Shown: positions 29,981 through 40,117 of the stretch, in pieces
Numbering within the stretch: position 1 is the stretch's first letter
Layout: each line of letters begins with the position of its first letter
DNA from: CAIWHR01 sp963708855
Lineage (GTDB): Bacteria > Pseudomonadota > Gammaproteobacteria > Burkholderiales > Casimicrobiaceae
Length of the DNA stretch: 64,000 nt
Assembly (NCBI GenBank): GCA_963708855.1
Contig: CAVPUM010000022.1
Location: forward strand, 62,001 to 126,000
Reading direction: 5' to 3'
The notes under the pieces: model-generated
Told to the model about the DNA's origin: nothing
The model's database searches: none
What the model saw: only the letters and a program-made list of their open reading frames with translations
Made by a program: the position numbers and the translations under genes

Positions 29981-30488
29981 TCACCTCGATTCGGCCGCGC
30001 CCGGAATGCACGTCGGGCAGCGCCGAACGCCCGCCGCGACACTGCGGCGCAGCAGTTCGGCGCACAGCACGCCTGCCGCGGCCATCGCCAGGCCGCCGGC
30101 GATGCCGGATCGGGCAACGAGCACGGCGGTCATCCCCATGTCGTCGGGCAGCATCGGCGCCAGCGCGAGCAGGAGAGCGGCAGCGCCGAGGAGCAACGTG
30201 CCGGCCAGTGCCAGCGCCACGGCCCAGCCGGGCAAGCCCAGGAATCGGTGCGACCCGGCACGCCGGTGGCGCAGCAGCGCGACACCCGGGAAACGCGAGC
30301 GCCAGCGCGGCACCGGCGACCGCGAGGCCGGTCGCCACAAACTGCAGCAACGCGGGCAGGCCTTCCGGCGCGAGGCCGGGAAGCGCGTCGGTGCGCAGCG
30401 CCTGCGCGAGCGGTGGCGCCAGCTTGACGATGAGCGCGAGCTGCAATGCCAGCAGCGCGAGCAGATAGAGCCGATGGACCATGCGCAA
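29981..30488 (-). CDS. Small membrane protein of unknown function (one frameshift)
   Basis: About 168 residues with four hydrophobic segments: LYLLALLALQLALIVKL, LPALLQFVATGLAVAGAALA, VALALAGTLLLGAAALLLA and SGIAGGLAMAAAGVLCAE. I do not recognise the family. An extra base in CCCGGG near 30287 separates the two halves; deleting it joins LALAFPG to VALLRHR and gives exactly 169 codons. It is the last gene before the ICMT-like gene on the same strand, with a 199-base gap that contains a hairpin. Confidence 0.65.
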
Positions 30489-30584
30489 TCTCCCGGGCGG
30501 TCTCGAAACGGTGCGATCGATGCGGCAGTGCGAGATCGCCGAATCGCCGAGTGGCCTGCGAATTGACGAATTGCCGCGTCATCG

Positions 30585-30612
30585 GTGGGTTGCGCTGTCG
30601 GACGCAACCCAC
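30585..30612. repeat. Perfect 10-bp inverted repeat
   Basis: GTGGGTTGCG (30585-30594) and CGCAACCCAC (30603-30612) enclose 8 bases. It has no T-run on either side, so it is not a clear terminator. It lies in the gap between the ICMT-like gene (stop 30688) and the membrane-protein gene (start 30488). It has the look of a small dispersed hairpin repeat, but no second copy is seen in this window. Confidence 0.7.
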
Positions 30613-30687
30613 ACCGCCATGTCCGCACTCTAGGAGAGTGCGCGCCGCCGCGCCATCGGGCAAACGGACGATGCCCGCGACGCATGC

Positions 30688-31115
30688 TCACCAGATGAAC
30701 GGAACGATGCGTTTCGTCGATCGGGCGTATCCGGCGTAGCCCGGGTGGCGCGCGGCCATCTGCGTTTCCTCGATGCCCATCTTGATCGCCAGCACGACGC
30801 CGAGCGCGACGAGCGCGGCCCACCGCCACGGCGTCCCGTATCCGACGCAGAAGCCCAGCATCGCGAGCATCACGGCGAGGTACATCGGGTGCCGGACGTG
30901 GCGTAGGGCCCGTGGGTGACGAGCTGCCCCCCGGGCTTGGGCTCGGGCCGGATGTCGAAGTTGCCGGGGCGATTCGCCGTCAGCGCCCACGCGCCCACGG
31001 CGATGCCGGCCGCGACGAGCGCGGTGGCGGGGAGGCTCCAGCCGCCGGCGTCGAACGGCAGCATGATCGCGACGATCAGCGAGAGTTGCAGAGCGACGAT
31101 GACGAACGAGCGCAT
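30688..31115 (-). CDS. Isoprenylcysteine methyltransferase-family membrane protein (one frameshift)
   Basis: About 142 residues with four to five hydrophobic segments. The C-terminal half shows the ICMT/PEMT signature HGPYA-x-VRHPMYLAVML and ends HPGYAGYARSTKRIVPFIW. Bacterial members are S-adenosylmethionine-dependent methyltransferases of unknown substrate. One base seems to be missing near 30902 (GPYA then VRHP), a -1 change. ATG at 31113-31115; divergent from the dehydrogenase at 31186. Confidence 0.82.
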
Positions 31116-31185
31116 GGCCCGGGGCCGGCGTTTGGAGGCCGCGCCAGCATAACCTAGAATGGCCTTCCCCATCTGCGGAGGCACC

Positions 31186-32253
31186 ATGAAGGCACACCGG
31201 ATCGCGGTCATTCCCGGCGACGGCATCGGCAAGGAGGTCGTGCCCGAAGGCCTGCGCGCGCTCGAGGCGGCGGCGCGGCGCTTCGGCATCGGCTTCGAGT
31301 GGCGCGAGTTCGACTGGAGCTGCGACTACTACGCGAAGCACGGCCGCATGATGCCGGAGGACTGGTTCGACCAGCTCAAGGACTTCGACGCGATCTTCTT
31401 CGGCGCCGTGGGCTGGCCCGCCACGGTTCCCGACCACGTCTCGCTGTGGGGCTCGCTGATCCCGTGGCGCCGCGGCTTCGACCAGTACGTCAACCTGCGC
31501 CCGTGCCGGCTGATGCCGGGCATTCCCGTCGCCGCTCGCCAACCGCGCGCCCGGCGACATCGACTTCGTCGTCGTCCGCGAGAACACCGAGGGCGAGTAC
31601 TCGTCGGTCGGCGGACGCATGTACGAGGGCACCGAGCGCGAGATCGTGTTCCAGCAGTCGGTGTTCAGCCGCAAGGGCGTCGACCGCATACTGAAGTTCG
31701 CGTTCGACCTCGCCGGCGCAGCGGCCGAAGAAGCACCTGACGTCGGCGACGAAGTCGAACGGCATCTCGATCACGATGCCGTACTGGGACGAGCGCTTCC
31801 GCGCGATGGCCGCGCAGTACCCGGACGTGCGCACCGACCAGTTCCACATCGACATCCTGACCGCGCACTTCGTCGGTCGCCCGGACCGCTTCGACGTCGT
31901 CGTCGGCTCGAATCTCTTCGGCGACATCCTGTCCGATCTCGGCCCGGCGGTCTGCGGCACGATCGGCATCGCGCCGTCGGCGAACATCAATCCGGAGCGC
32001 AACTACCCGTCGCTGTTCGAGCCGGTGCACGGCTCGGCGCCCGACATCGCCGGCATGGGCATCGCCAACCCGATCGGACAGATCTGGTCGGGCGCGCAGA
32101 TGCTCGACTTTCTCGGGCACGCCGAGGCGGCCGCAGCCGTCGTCGCGCGCGATCGAACGGGTGCTGGCGAGTCCGGGAGCGCCGAAGACGCCCGACCTCG
32201 GCGGCTCCTGCCGGACCGTCGAGCTCGGTGCGGCCATTGCCGCACAGATATGA
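31186..32253 (+). CDS. Tartrate dehydrogenase/decarboxylase or D-malate dehydrogenase (three frameshifts)
   Basis: An NAD-dependent beta-decarboxylating dehydrogenase of the isopropylmalate/isocitrate family, 354 residues after correction. Motifs are IPGDGIGKEVVPEG near the start, VVRENTEGEYSSVGG, and the metal/NAD region VVGSNLFGDILSDLGPAVCG then EPVHGSAPDIAG. The NLRPCRLMPGI and WGSLIPWRRGFDQY stretches are typical of TtuC/DmlA rather than LeuB. Extra bases near 31526, 31716 and 32146 interrupt it. Substrate choice among tartrate, D-malate and related acids cannot be settled here. Confidence 0.88.
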
Positions 32254-32331
32254 TGCGAGTGTCCGACAATTGAGAATCCCGGGCGGCCACCGTGCCGGAA
32301 CCCACTGCCTGTCGTTTCAAGGGAGACGTGA

Positions 32332-33938
32332 ATGTCATTGTTGATAGGAGTCCCCAAAGAGGTCTTTCCCGGCGAGAAGCGGGTCGCGACCGTGCCCGAG
32401 GTCGTCGAGAAGCTGATCAAGCAGGGCTTCCGGGTCGCCGTCGAAGCGGGTGCCGGCGATGCGGCTCAGATCAGCGACGATGCCTACCGCGCCGCCGGGG
32501 CGGAAATCGTCGCGGATCGGGCGAGGTTGTGGGCGACGTCCGACATCGTGTTCAAGGTGCGCGGCCCGACCAGTGACGAGGTCGGGCTGCTGCGCGAAGG
32601 CGGCACGCTGGTCAGCTTCATCTGGCCGGCGCAGAACCCCGAGCTGCTGCAGCAGCTCGCCGCCAGGAAGGCCACGGTGCTGGCGATGGACAGCGTGCCG
32701 CGCATCTCGCGGGCGCAGAAGCTCGACGCGCTCTCCTCGATGGCCAACATCGGCGGCTACCGTGCCGTCATCGAGGCGGCGCACGAGTTCGGCCGCTTCT
32801 TCACCGGTTCGATCACGGCTGCGGGCAAGGTGCCGCCGGCCAAGGTCTTCGTCATCGGCGCCGGCGTCGCGGGTCTTGCCGCCATCGGCGCCGCGTCCGG
32901 TCTCGGCGCCATCGTGCGCGCCAACGACACGCGCCCGGAGGTCGCGCGACCAGGTCAAATCGCTGGGCGGCGAGTTCGTGCCCGTCGACTACGAGGAGGA
33001 GGGCAGCGGCGTCGGCGGCTACGCCAAGGTGATGAGCGAAGGCTTCCAGAAGGCCCAGCGCGAGGTGTTCGCCAAGCAGGCGAAGGACGTCGACATCATC
33101 ATCACGACGGCGCTGATTCCGGGCAAGCCCGCGCCCAGGCTGATCACCGAAGACATGGTCAAGTCGATGAAGCAGGGCAGCGTCATCGTCGACATGGCGG
33201 CCGAGCAGGGCGGCAACTGCGAATGCACCGTGCCGGGCGAGGTCGTCGTCAGGCACGGCGTCACCATCATCGGCTACAAGGACCTGCCGAGCCGCCTCGC
33301 GAAGCAGGCGTCGACGCTGTACGCGAACAACCTCTTCCGCCTGATGGAGGACATGCTCAAGACGAAGAGCATCGACGGCGATGTCGTCAACGTCGACATG
33401 CAGGACGAGGTCCTGCGCGGCACGACCGTCATCAACAAGGGCGAGGTCACCTGGCCGCCGCCGGCGCCGAAGCTGTCGGCCGCGCCCGCCGCCCCGGCGG
33501 CCAAGCCGGTCGCCGCGGCGCCCAAGGCCAAGGGCCACGGTCGGCGAGCAGCGGCCCGATGGCCGGAACGAAGACGGCCGTCGCTGTTCGGCGTCGGCGC
33601 GCTGCTGTTCCTGCTCGTCGGCCGCTATCGCGCCGGCGAGCTTCCTCGGCCACTTCACCGTGTTCGTGCTGGCCTGCTTCGTCGGCTACATGGTGGTCTG
33701 GAACGTGACGCCCGCGCTGCACACGCCGCTGATGAGCGTGACCAACGCGGTCAGCAGCATCATCGCCATCGGCGCCCTGGTGCAGATCGCGCCGGATCTG
33801 TCCAAGATCTCCGCCGACCTTTCCCGTCCGAACGAGTGGATACGCTGGCTGTCCGTGGGCGGCATCGCGCTGGCGACGATCAACATGTTCGGCGGCTTCG
33901 CGGTGACCCAGCGCATGCTGCAGATGTTCCGCAAATAG
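32332..33938 (+). CDS. pntA: NAD(P) transhydrogenase subunit alpha PntA (two frameshifts)
   Basis: The proton-translocating transhydrogenase alpha subunit: an N-terminal NAD-binding domain dI (about 370 residues; FVIGAGVAGLAAIGAA; YKDLPSRLAKQAS) fused through an Ala/Pro-rich linker to four transmembrane helices ending MFRK. This is the E. coli-type fused PntA rather than separate PntAA and PntAB. Extra bases near 32945 (in RPEVRDQVKS) and 33622 (in LLVAAIAPASFLGHF) are inferred; with both removed it has 534 residues. A good ribosome site (AAGGGAGA) precedes the ATG. Confidence 0.93.
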
Positions 33939-33951
33939 GGAAGAAGAGAAC

Positions 33952-35368
33952 ATGACCTCCAGTCTCTCGACGGTCTCCTACATCGGGGCCACGATCCTCT
34001 TCATCCTGTGCCTGGGCGGGCTGTCCAACCCGGAGACGTCGCGGCGCGGCAACCTGTACGGCATGATCGGCATGGCGATCGCCGTGCTCGCCACGGTCTT
34101 CGGCCCGCAGGTCACCGCCGGCCGGACTGCCGTACATCCTCGCCGCGATGGTGGTCGGCGCGGGCGTCGGCCTCTACGCGGCGCGCATCGTCAAGATGAC
34201 GCAGATGCCCGAGCTCGTGGCGCTGATGCACAGCCTCGTCGGCCTCGCCGCGATGCTCGTGGGCTACGCCAACTTCGTCGATCCGGCGGTGTCGGTCGGC
34301 ATGACGCCGGCCGAGAAGACGATCCACGAGATCGAGATGTACCTCGGCGTGCTGATCGGCGCGGTGACGTTCTCCGGCTCGGTGATCGCCTTCGGCAAGC
34401 TCTCCGCCAGGATCAGCGGCAAGCCGCTGCTGCTGCCGGCGCGGCACTGGCTCAACCTCGCCGGGCTCCTGGCCGTCATCTACTTCGGCTATGCGTTCAT
34501 CAACGCGCACAGCGTGGCCGAGGCGATGACGCCGATGATCGTCATGACCGTCGTCGCGCTGCTCTTCGGCATCCACATGGTCATGGCGATCGGCGGCGCC
34601 GACATGCCGGTCGTGGTGTCGATGCTCAACAGCTACTCGGGCTGGGCGGCGGCGGCGACCGGCTTCATGCTCTCGAACGACCTGCTGATCGTGACGGGCG
34701 CGCTGGTCGGCTCGAGCGGCGCGATCCTGTCGTACATCATGTGCGCGGCGATGAACCGCAACTTCATCAGCGTGATCGCCGGCGGCTTCGGCACCGACAG
34801 CGGCGCCCCGGCCGCGGCCGGCGCCGTTGCGCCGGCGGGCGAGGTGAACCCGATCCTGGCGCCCGAGACCGCCGAGCTGCTGCGCGACGCGAAGAACGTC
34901 ATCATCGTTCCGGGCTACGGCATGGCGGTCGCCCAGGCGCAGCACACCGTCTTCGAGATCACCAGGACGCTGCGCGAAATGGGCGTCAACGTCCGCTTCG
35001 GCATCCACCCGGTGGCCGGCCGCATGCCCGGCCACATGAACGTGCTGCTGGCCGAGGCCAAGGTGCCCTACGACATCGTGTTCGAGATGGACGAGTTGAA
35101 CGACGACTTCCCGGACACCGACGTCGCGATGGTCATCGGCGCCAACGACATCGTGAACCCGGCGGCGCAGGACGACCCGACGAGCCCGATCGCCGGCATG
35201 CCGGTGCTCGAAGTCTGGAAGGCGAAGACGTCGATCGTCATGAAGCGAAGCATGGCTTCCGGTTACGCCGGCGTCGACAATCCGTTGTTCTACAAGGACA
35301 ACAACCGCATGCTTTTCGGCGATGCCAAGAAGATGCTCGACGAGGTCTTGGCGGCATTGAAATCCTGA
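33952..35368 (+). CDS. pntB: NAD(P) transhydrogenase subunit beta PntB (one frameshift)
   Basis: A 471-residue partner of PntA: nine or so transmembrane helices, then the NADP-binding domain dIII with VPGYGMAVAQAQH and the VIGANDIVNPAAQ region, ending in GDAKKMLDEVLAAL. An extra G near 34121 (VTAAGLPYILAAMVVG) breaks the first 60 codons from the rest. It starts 13 bases after pntA. The pair uses the proton gradient to drive NADPH formation from NADH. Confidence 0.94.
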
Positions 35369-35460
35369 TCGACGCCGAGCGTTTCTCCCGGCCTTTCGCG
35401 ACCGGGGTCGGCGGCGAACAGGCCGCGAACGCGGCGTCAACCCTCCGACAACGGCGAACG

Positions 35461-36698
35461 ATGTCCGGCCCGCTCTCCCACCTGACCGTGCTCGACCTGT
35501 CCCGCGTGCTGGCGGGGCCGTGGTGCACGCAGCTGCTCGCGGACCTCGGGGCGACGGTCATCAAGATCGAGAAGCCGGGGAGCGGCGACGACACGCGGGC
35601 GTGGGGCCCGCCGTTCCTCAAGGACGCGGAGCGGACGCGACACCAGCGAGGCGGCCTATTACCTGTCGTGCAATCGGGGCAAGCTGTCCGTCGCCGTCGA
35701 TTTCACGACGCCCGACGGGCAGCGGATCGTCCGCGACCTCGCGCGGCAGGCCGACGTGCTCGTCGAGAACTACAAGGTCGGCGGCCTCGAAAAGTACGGC
35801 CTCGACTATCCGGCCGTCGCCGCGCTGAACCCGCGGCTCGTCTACGCGTCGATCACGGGCTTCGGGCAGAACGGCCCCTACGCGGACCGCGCCGGCTACG
35901 ATTTCATCATCCAGGGCATGTCCGGGTTCATGAGCGTCACCGGCGAGCGCGACGATCTGCCCGGCGGCGGCCCGCAGAAGGCCGGCATCGCGATCACCGA
36001 CCTGATGACGGGCATGTACACGACGGTGGCCATCCAGGCGGCGCTCGCGCATCGCGACCGCACCGGGCTGGGGCAGTGGATCGACACCTGCCTGTTCGAC
36101 TCGGCCGTCGCGATGATGGCGGTGATGAACCTCAATTATCTCGTGACCGGCAAGCCGCCGGGACGCGCCGGCAACGCGCACCAGAACATCGTTCCGTACC
36201 AGGTGTTCGCCTGCGCCGACGGCCACCTGATCCTGGCGATCGGCAACGACAGCCAGTTCGCCAAGTTCTGCGAGACGGCGGACCGGCGTGCGTGGGCCGT
36301 CGACGCGCGCTTCGCGAAGAACGCCGACCGGGTGCGCAATCGCGGGGTCCTGGTGCCGCTTGTCGCCGAGGTGATGCGCACGCGCACGCAGCGCGCGTGG
36401 CTCGACGTCGCTCGAGCCGCTCGGCGTCCCCTGCGGGCCGATCAACCGGCTCGATCAGGTGTTCGCGGAGCCGCAGCTCGCCGCGCGCGGCTTGCGGATG
36501 GATCTCCCGCATCCGCTCGCGGGCACGGTGCCCCAGGTCGGCACGCCGATCAGGTTCTCGGCCACGGTGCCGGATTACGAACGTCCGCCGCCGCTGCTCG
36601 GCGAGCACACGGCTGAAGTGCTGCGGCGGCGGCTCGCACTGTCCGACGACGAGATCGCAGCGCTCGCGGCCCGTGGCGTGATCGAAGTGCGTGCCTGA
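35461..36698 (+). CDS. CaiB/BaiF family III CoA-transferase (two frameshifts)
   Basis: A 411-residue class III CoA-transferase (formyl-CoA/succinyl-CoA type). Signatures: LDLSRVLAGPWCTQLLADLGATVIKIE at the start, YYLSCNRGKLSVAVDF, and the region of the catalytic Asp in AIAITDLMTGMY-type context. Extra bases near 35639 and 36411 interrupt it, and removing them gives an exact codon count. The acyl substrate is unknown. It follows pntB by 92 bases; the next gene starts 16 bases after its stop. Confidence 0.89.
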
Positions 36699-36714
36699 TG
36701 CCGGAGCGGCGGAC

Positions 36715-39700
36715 GTGAGCGACCGGACGGCGACCGGCTGGACCCGCACGCCCGCGTTCTGGATCGCCTACGCCGCGCTCGCGGCGATCGCGCTCGGCAT
36801 CGCCTGGCAGCTCTTCCCGCTGGCGATTCCGCTCGTCAACCTCGACATCACGCTTTCGCGCGCCGAGGCCCTGGCCCGGGCCGAAACCGTCGCGGCCAGC
36901 CTCAAGCTCGCGCCGGACGACGCGCGGAGTGCCGTTCGTTTCGCGCACGACAGCGCGACGCAGAATTACGTCGAGCTCGAAGGCGGCGGCAAGCCGGCAT
37001 TCGGCGCGCTGGTGCAGGGCGATCTCTACGCTCCCTACTGGTGGGACGTGCGGATGTTCAGCCCCGGCGACGTCAACGAGGTCACGATCCGGTTCGGGCC
37101 GGATGGCGCGCCGAACGGCTTCGCCCGCCGCGTGCCGGAGACCTACGTGCGCGACGCGGCGACCAAGGCGCTCTCCGCGGCCGCCGCGCGCGCACTGGCG
37201 GAAGAGCGGGCGGCGGCGGACTGGAAGCGTCGATCTCGCACCTTACACCTTGCTCGAGCAGTCGCAGCAGACGCGGCCGGCCGGACGCGTCGACCACACG
37301 TTCGTCTATCAGCGCGCCGAGAAGCTCGGCGAGGCGCGCATCCGGCTGCGGCTGACCGTCGCCGGCGACGAGCTGACCGAGATCGCGCCGCTACGTGCAC
37401 ATTCCGGAATCCTTCGAGCGCCGGTTCCGCGAGCTGCGCAGCGCCAACGACACGATCGCGGGAATCGCGAGCCTGTCGGCGGGGCTGCTCTACGGCCTGG
37501 GCGGCTGCATTCTCGGCGTGCTCTGGCTCGCGCGCGCGCACTGGCTCGTCGTCCGTCCGGCGCTCGTCGCGGGATTCGTCGTGGGCGGCCTCATGGCGGC
37601 GACGGCGCTGGCCGCGGCGCCGGCCGCCTGGTTCGGCTTCGACACCGCGCAATCGGCGACGACGTTCTGGGCGCGCCAGCTGGGCGCGGCGGCCGCGATC
37701 GCGCTCGGCGGCGGGCTCGGCGTACGCGCTCGTGTTCATGGCGGCGGAAAGTCTCACGCGGCGCGCGTTTGCGCACCAGCCGCAGCTCTGGCGCGTCTGG
37801 TCGCGCGAAGGCGGCGCGACGCGCGCGGTGCTCGGGCGCACGGCCGGCGGCTACCTCTTCGTCCCGCTCGAGCTCGCGCTCGTCGCCGCCTTCTATTACG
37901 CGACCAATCGCTGGCTCGGCTGGTGGCAGCCGTCCGAGGTGCTGACCGATCCCAACATCCTTTCGTCGGCGTTGCCGGCGCTGATGCCGATCGCCGTTTC
38001 GCTGCAAGCCGGGTTCATGGAGGAGTGCGTCTTTCGCGCCGTGCCGCTGGCACTGGGTGCGCTGATCGGCGCGCGCTTCGGCCGCCGCACGCTCGGCATC
38101 GGGATCGCGTTCGTGCTGCAGGCGGTGATCTTCGGCGCCGCGCACGCGAATTACCCGGGCTTTCCGCCGTACTCGCGTCTGGTCGAGCTCGTCGTGCCGT
38201 CGCTGCTCTGGGCGGCGATCTTCCTGCGCTTCGGACTGCTGCCGACCATCCTGCTGCACGCGCTGTTCGACCTCGCGCTGTTCTCGATTCCGCTGTTCCT
38301 GGTCGATGCGCCGGGCGCGTGGGCGCAGCGCGCCGCCGTGTTCGCCGCGGGACTCGTGCCGCTCGCCGTGGTGCTCTGGCGCCGGGCGCAGGCCGGTGCC
38401 TGGGGCGAGTTGCCGGCGTCGCTCCGCAACGGCGGATGGACGCCATCCGCACCGGCCCCGGAGCGCCCGGCCGAGACACGCGTCGTCGCGGTCTCGCGCG
38501 GGCAGAATCTCGTCCAGCGCTGGCTGCCCGCGTCTTGGCCTGGCGGGTCTTGCCGCCTGGTTCGCGTGGACTCCCATGCAAGCCGACGTGCCTCCCCTCG
38601 CGCTCGACCGTGCCGCCGCGGAGGCCGCGGCCGACGCGGCGCTGAAGGCGCGCGGCGTGACGCTCGGTCCCGAATGGCGGCGTTTCTCGACGGTGCGCCG
38701 CGCGAGCGACGAGCCGTCGTGGACGCAGCACAAGTTCGTCTGGCGCGAGGCGGGCGCCGAGGCCTATCGCGCGCTGATCGGAACGACACTCGCGCCGCCG
38801 CTGTGGGACGTGCGCTATGCGACGTTCGAAGGGGATGTCGCCGCGCGGGCCGAGGAATGGCGCATCACGATCGAGCCGGACGGCAAGGTGCGGCAGATCC
38901 GGCATGTGCTGCCCGAGGCAGCGGCCGGGAGTACGATTGCCGAAGGAGGCCGCGCTGACGCTCGCGGAACGGCATGTGCGCGAACGGTTCGGCATCGGAT
39001 CCGGCCGCGCTGACGCTCGTCGCGGCGGAGGAGAAGGATCGGCCGGCGCGCACCGACTGGTCGTTCGTCTTCGCGGACCCGCGGATCGACGTCGGCAAGG
39101 GCGGTGAGGCGCGGGTCAGCGTGACGCTCGCCGGCGACGAGATCGTCGGCGCCGGCCGCTTCGTCCACGTGCCGGAGACGTGGCTTCGCGCGGAGCGCGA
39201 GCGCTCGGGCCGCCTGCAGGCCGCAAAGATCGCGGCAGCACTGCTGTTCGCGCTCGCGGGGCTCGCGGCGCTGGTCTTCGGCGTGCGGAGCTGGCTGCGC
39301 GAGCCACTGCGACGCCCGTGCGCTCGCGATCGTTCTGGCGATCGCGCTCGGCGCGGCGGCCGGAAGCATCGCCGTCATGTGGCCGTCCATCGCGATGCAG
39401 TTGAGAACGACCGAGCCGATCCTGTGGCAGGTGATGCTCGCCGTTGCCGGCTCCCTCCTGGCGGCCGGGCTCGCCGCGATGGCGATCGCGCTCGCGGCGG
39501 GCGTCGGCGCGTGGGCGGCGCGCACGGCGCCGAGACGCGACGCCCGCCGGACCGCTGCCGCCCTGGGCCGCGGGTGTCGCCGCCGCGCTCTTCGTCGCGG
39601 GCGCAGGCGCGCGGCGGGCCGCCTCGTGCCGGCGGAGGCACCGCTACTGGCCGTCGCTCGCGTTCGAGTCCGCGGCGTTCCCGTGGGCCGCGGCGGCGTC

Positions 39701-40117
39701 TCGACGGTCTCGCGACTGTCTCGTCGATCGGCGTCGGGCTCTTCCTCCTGCACCTCCTCGACCGCGTCACCGCGGCATGGACGCGGCGATCGTGGTTCGC
39801 GGTCGCGATCGTCGTTGCGCTGATCGCGGGAATCATCGCGGTGAAGGCCGGGCGAGGCCGGGGGCGCGCTGGCCGAAGGCATCGGCGCCGGGCTCTTCGC
39901 GGCAGCGGTGGTCTACTTCGTGCTCCGCTTCGATGCGCGAACGGTGCCCGCCTACCTGGTGACGGCCGGACTGGTCGACGCCGCGGAAAGCGCAGCTCGC
40001 GCGGGGACGGCCGCCGGATGGGAAGCGTTCGCCATCGCCGCCGCGGTCAGCGTTGCCGTGGGCATCGCCGCGACGCGTTACATCGGCCGGCCGTTGCCGA
40101 TCACCGCCGGATCGTGA
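36715..40117 (+). CDS. Very large CPBP intramembrane protease with duplicated ectodomain (ten frameshifts)
   Basis: After ten single-base corrections (about 37227, 37391, 37722, 38537, 38931, 38997, 39312, 39531, 39700, 39853) it encodes about 1130 residues. An N-terminal helix is followed by a soluble domain, a multi-helix membrane core with the CPBP motif MEECVFR (Glu435, Glu436), AAHAN (His476) and LLHALFD (His514), a second soluble domain, and a further set of helices. The two soluble domains are similar: both contain ARxxxxLTVAGDE followed by FVHVPE-type ends (YVHIPES and FVHVPET). The substrate is unknown. The start GTG has GGAG eight bases upstream. The stop overlaps the hrpA start (GTGA). 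Confidence 0.78.

Noticed and set aside
30585..30612. Hairpin as a rho-independent terminator of the ICMT-like gene
   Set aside because: No T-run follows on the minus strand and it lies 75 bases past the stop; kept only as an inverted repeat.
36715..40117. CPBP (Abi-type) protease as a phage or bacteriocin defence gene
   Set aside because: The neighbours are housekeeping genes, the protein is far larger than Abi proteins, and there is no toxin, immunity or mobile signature.
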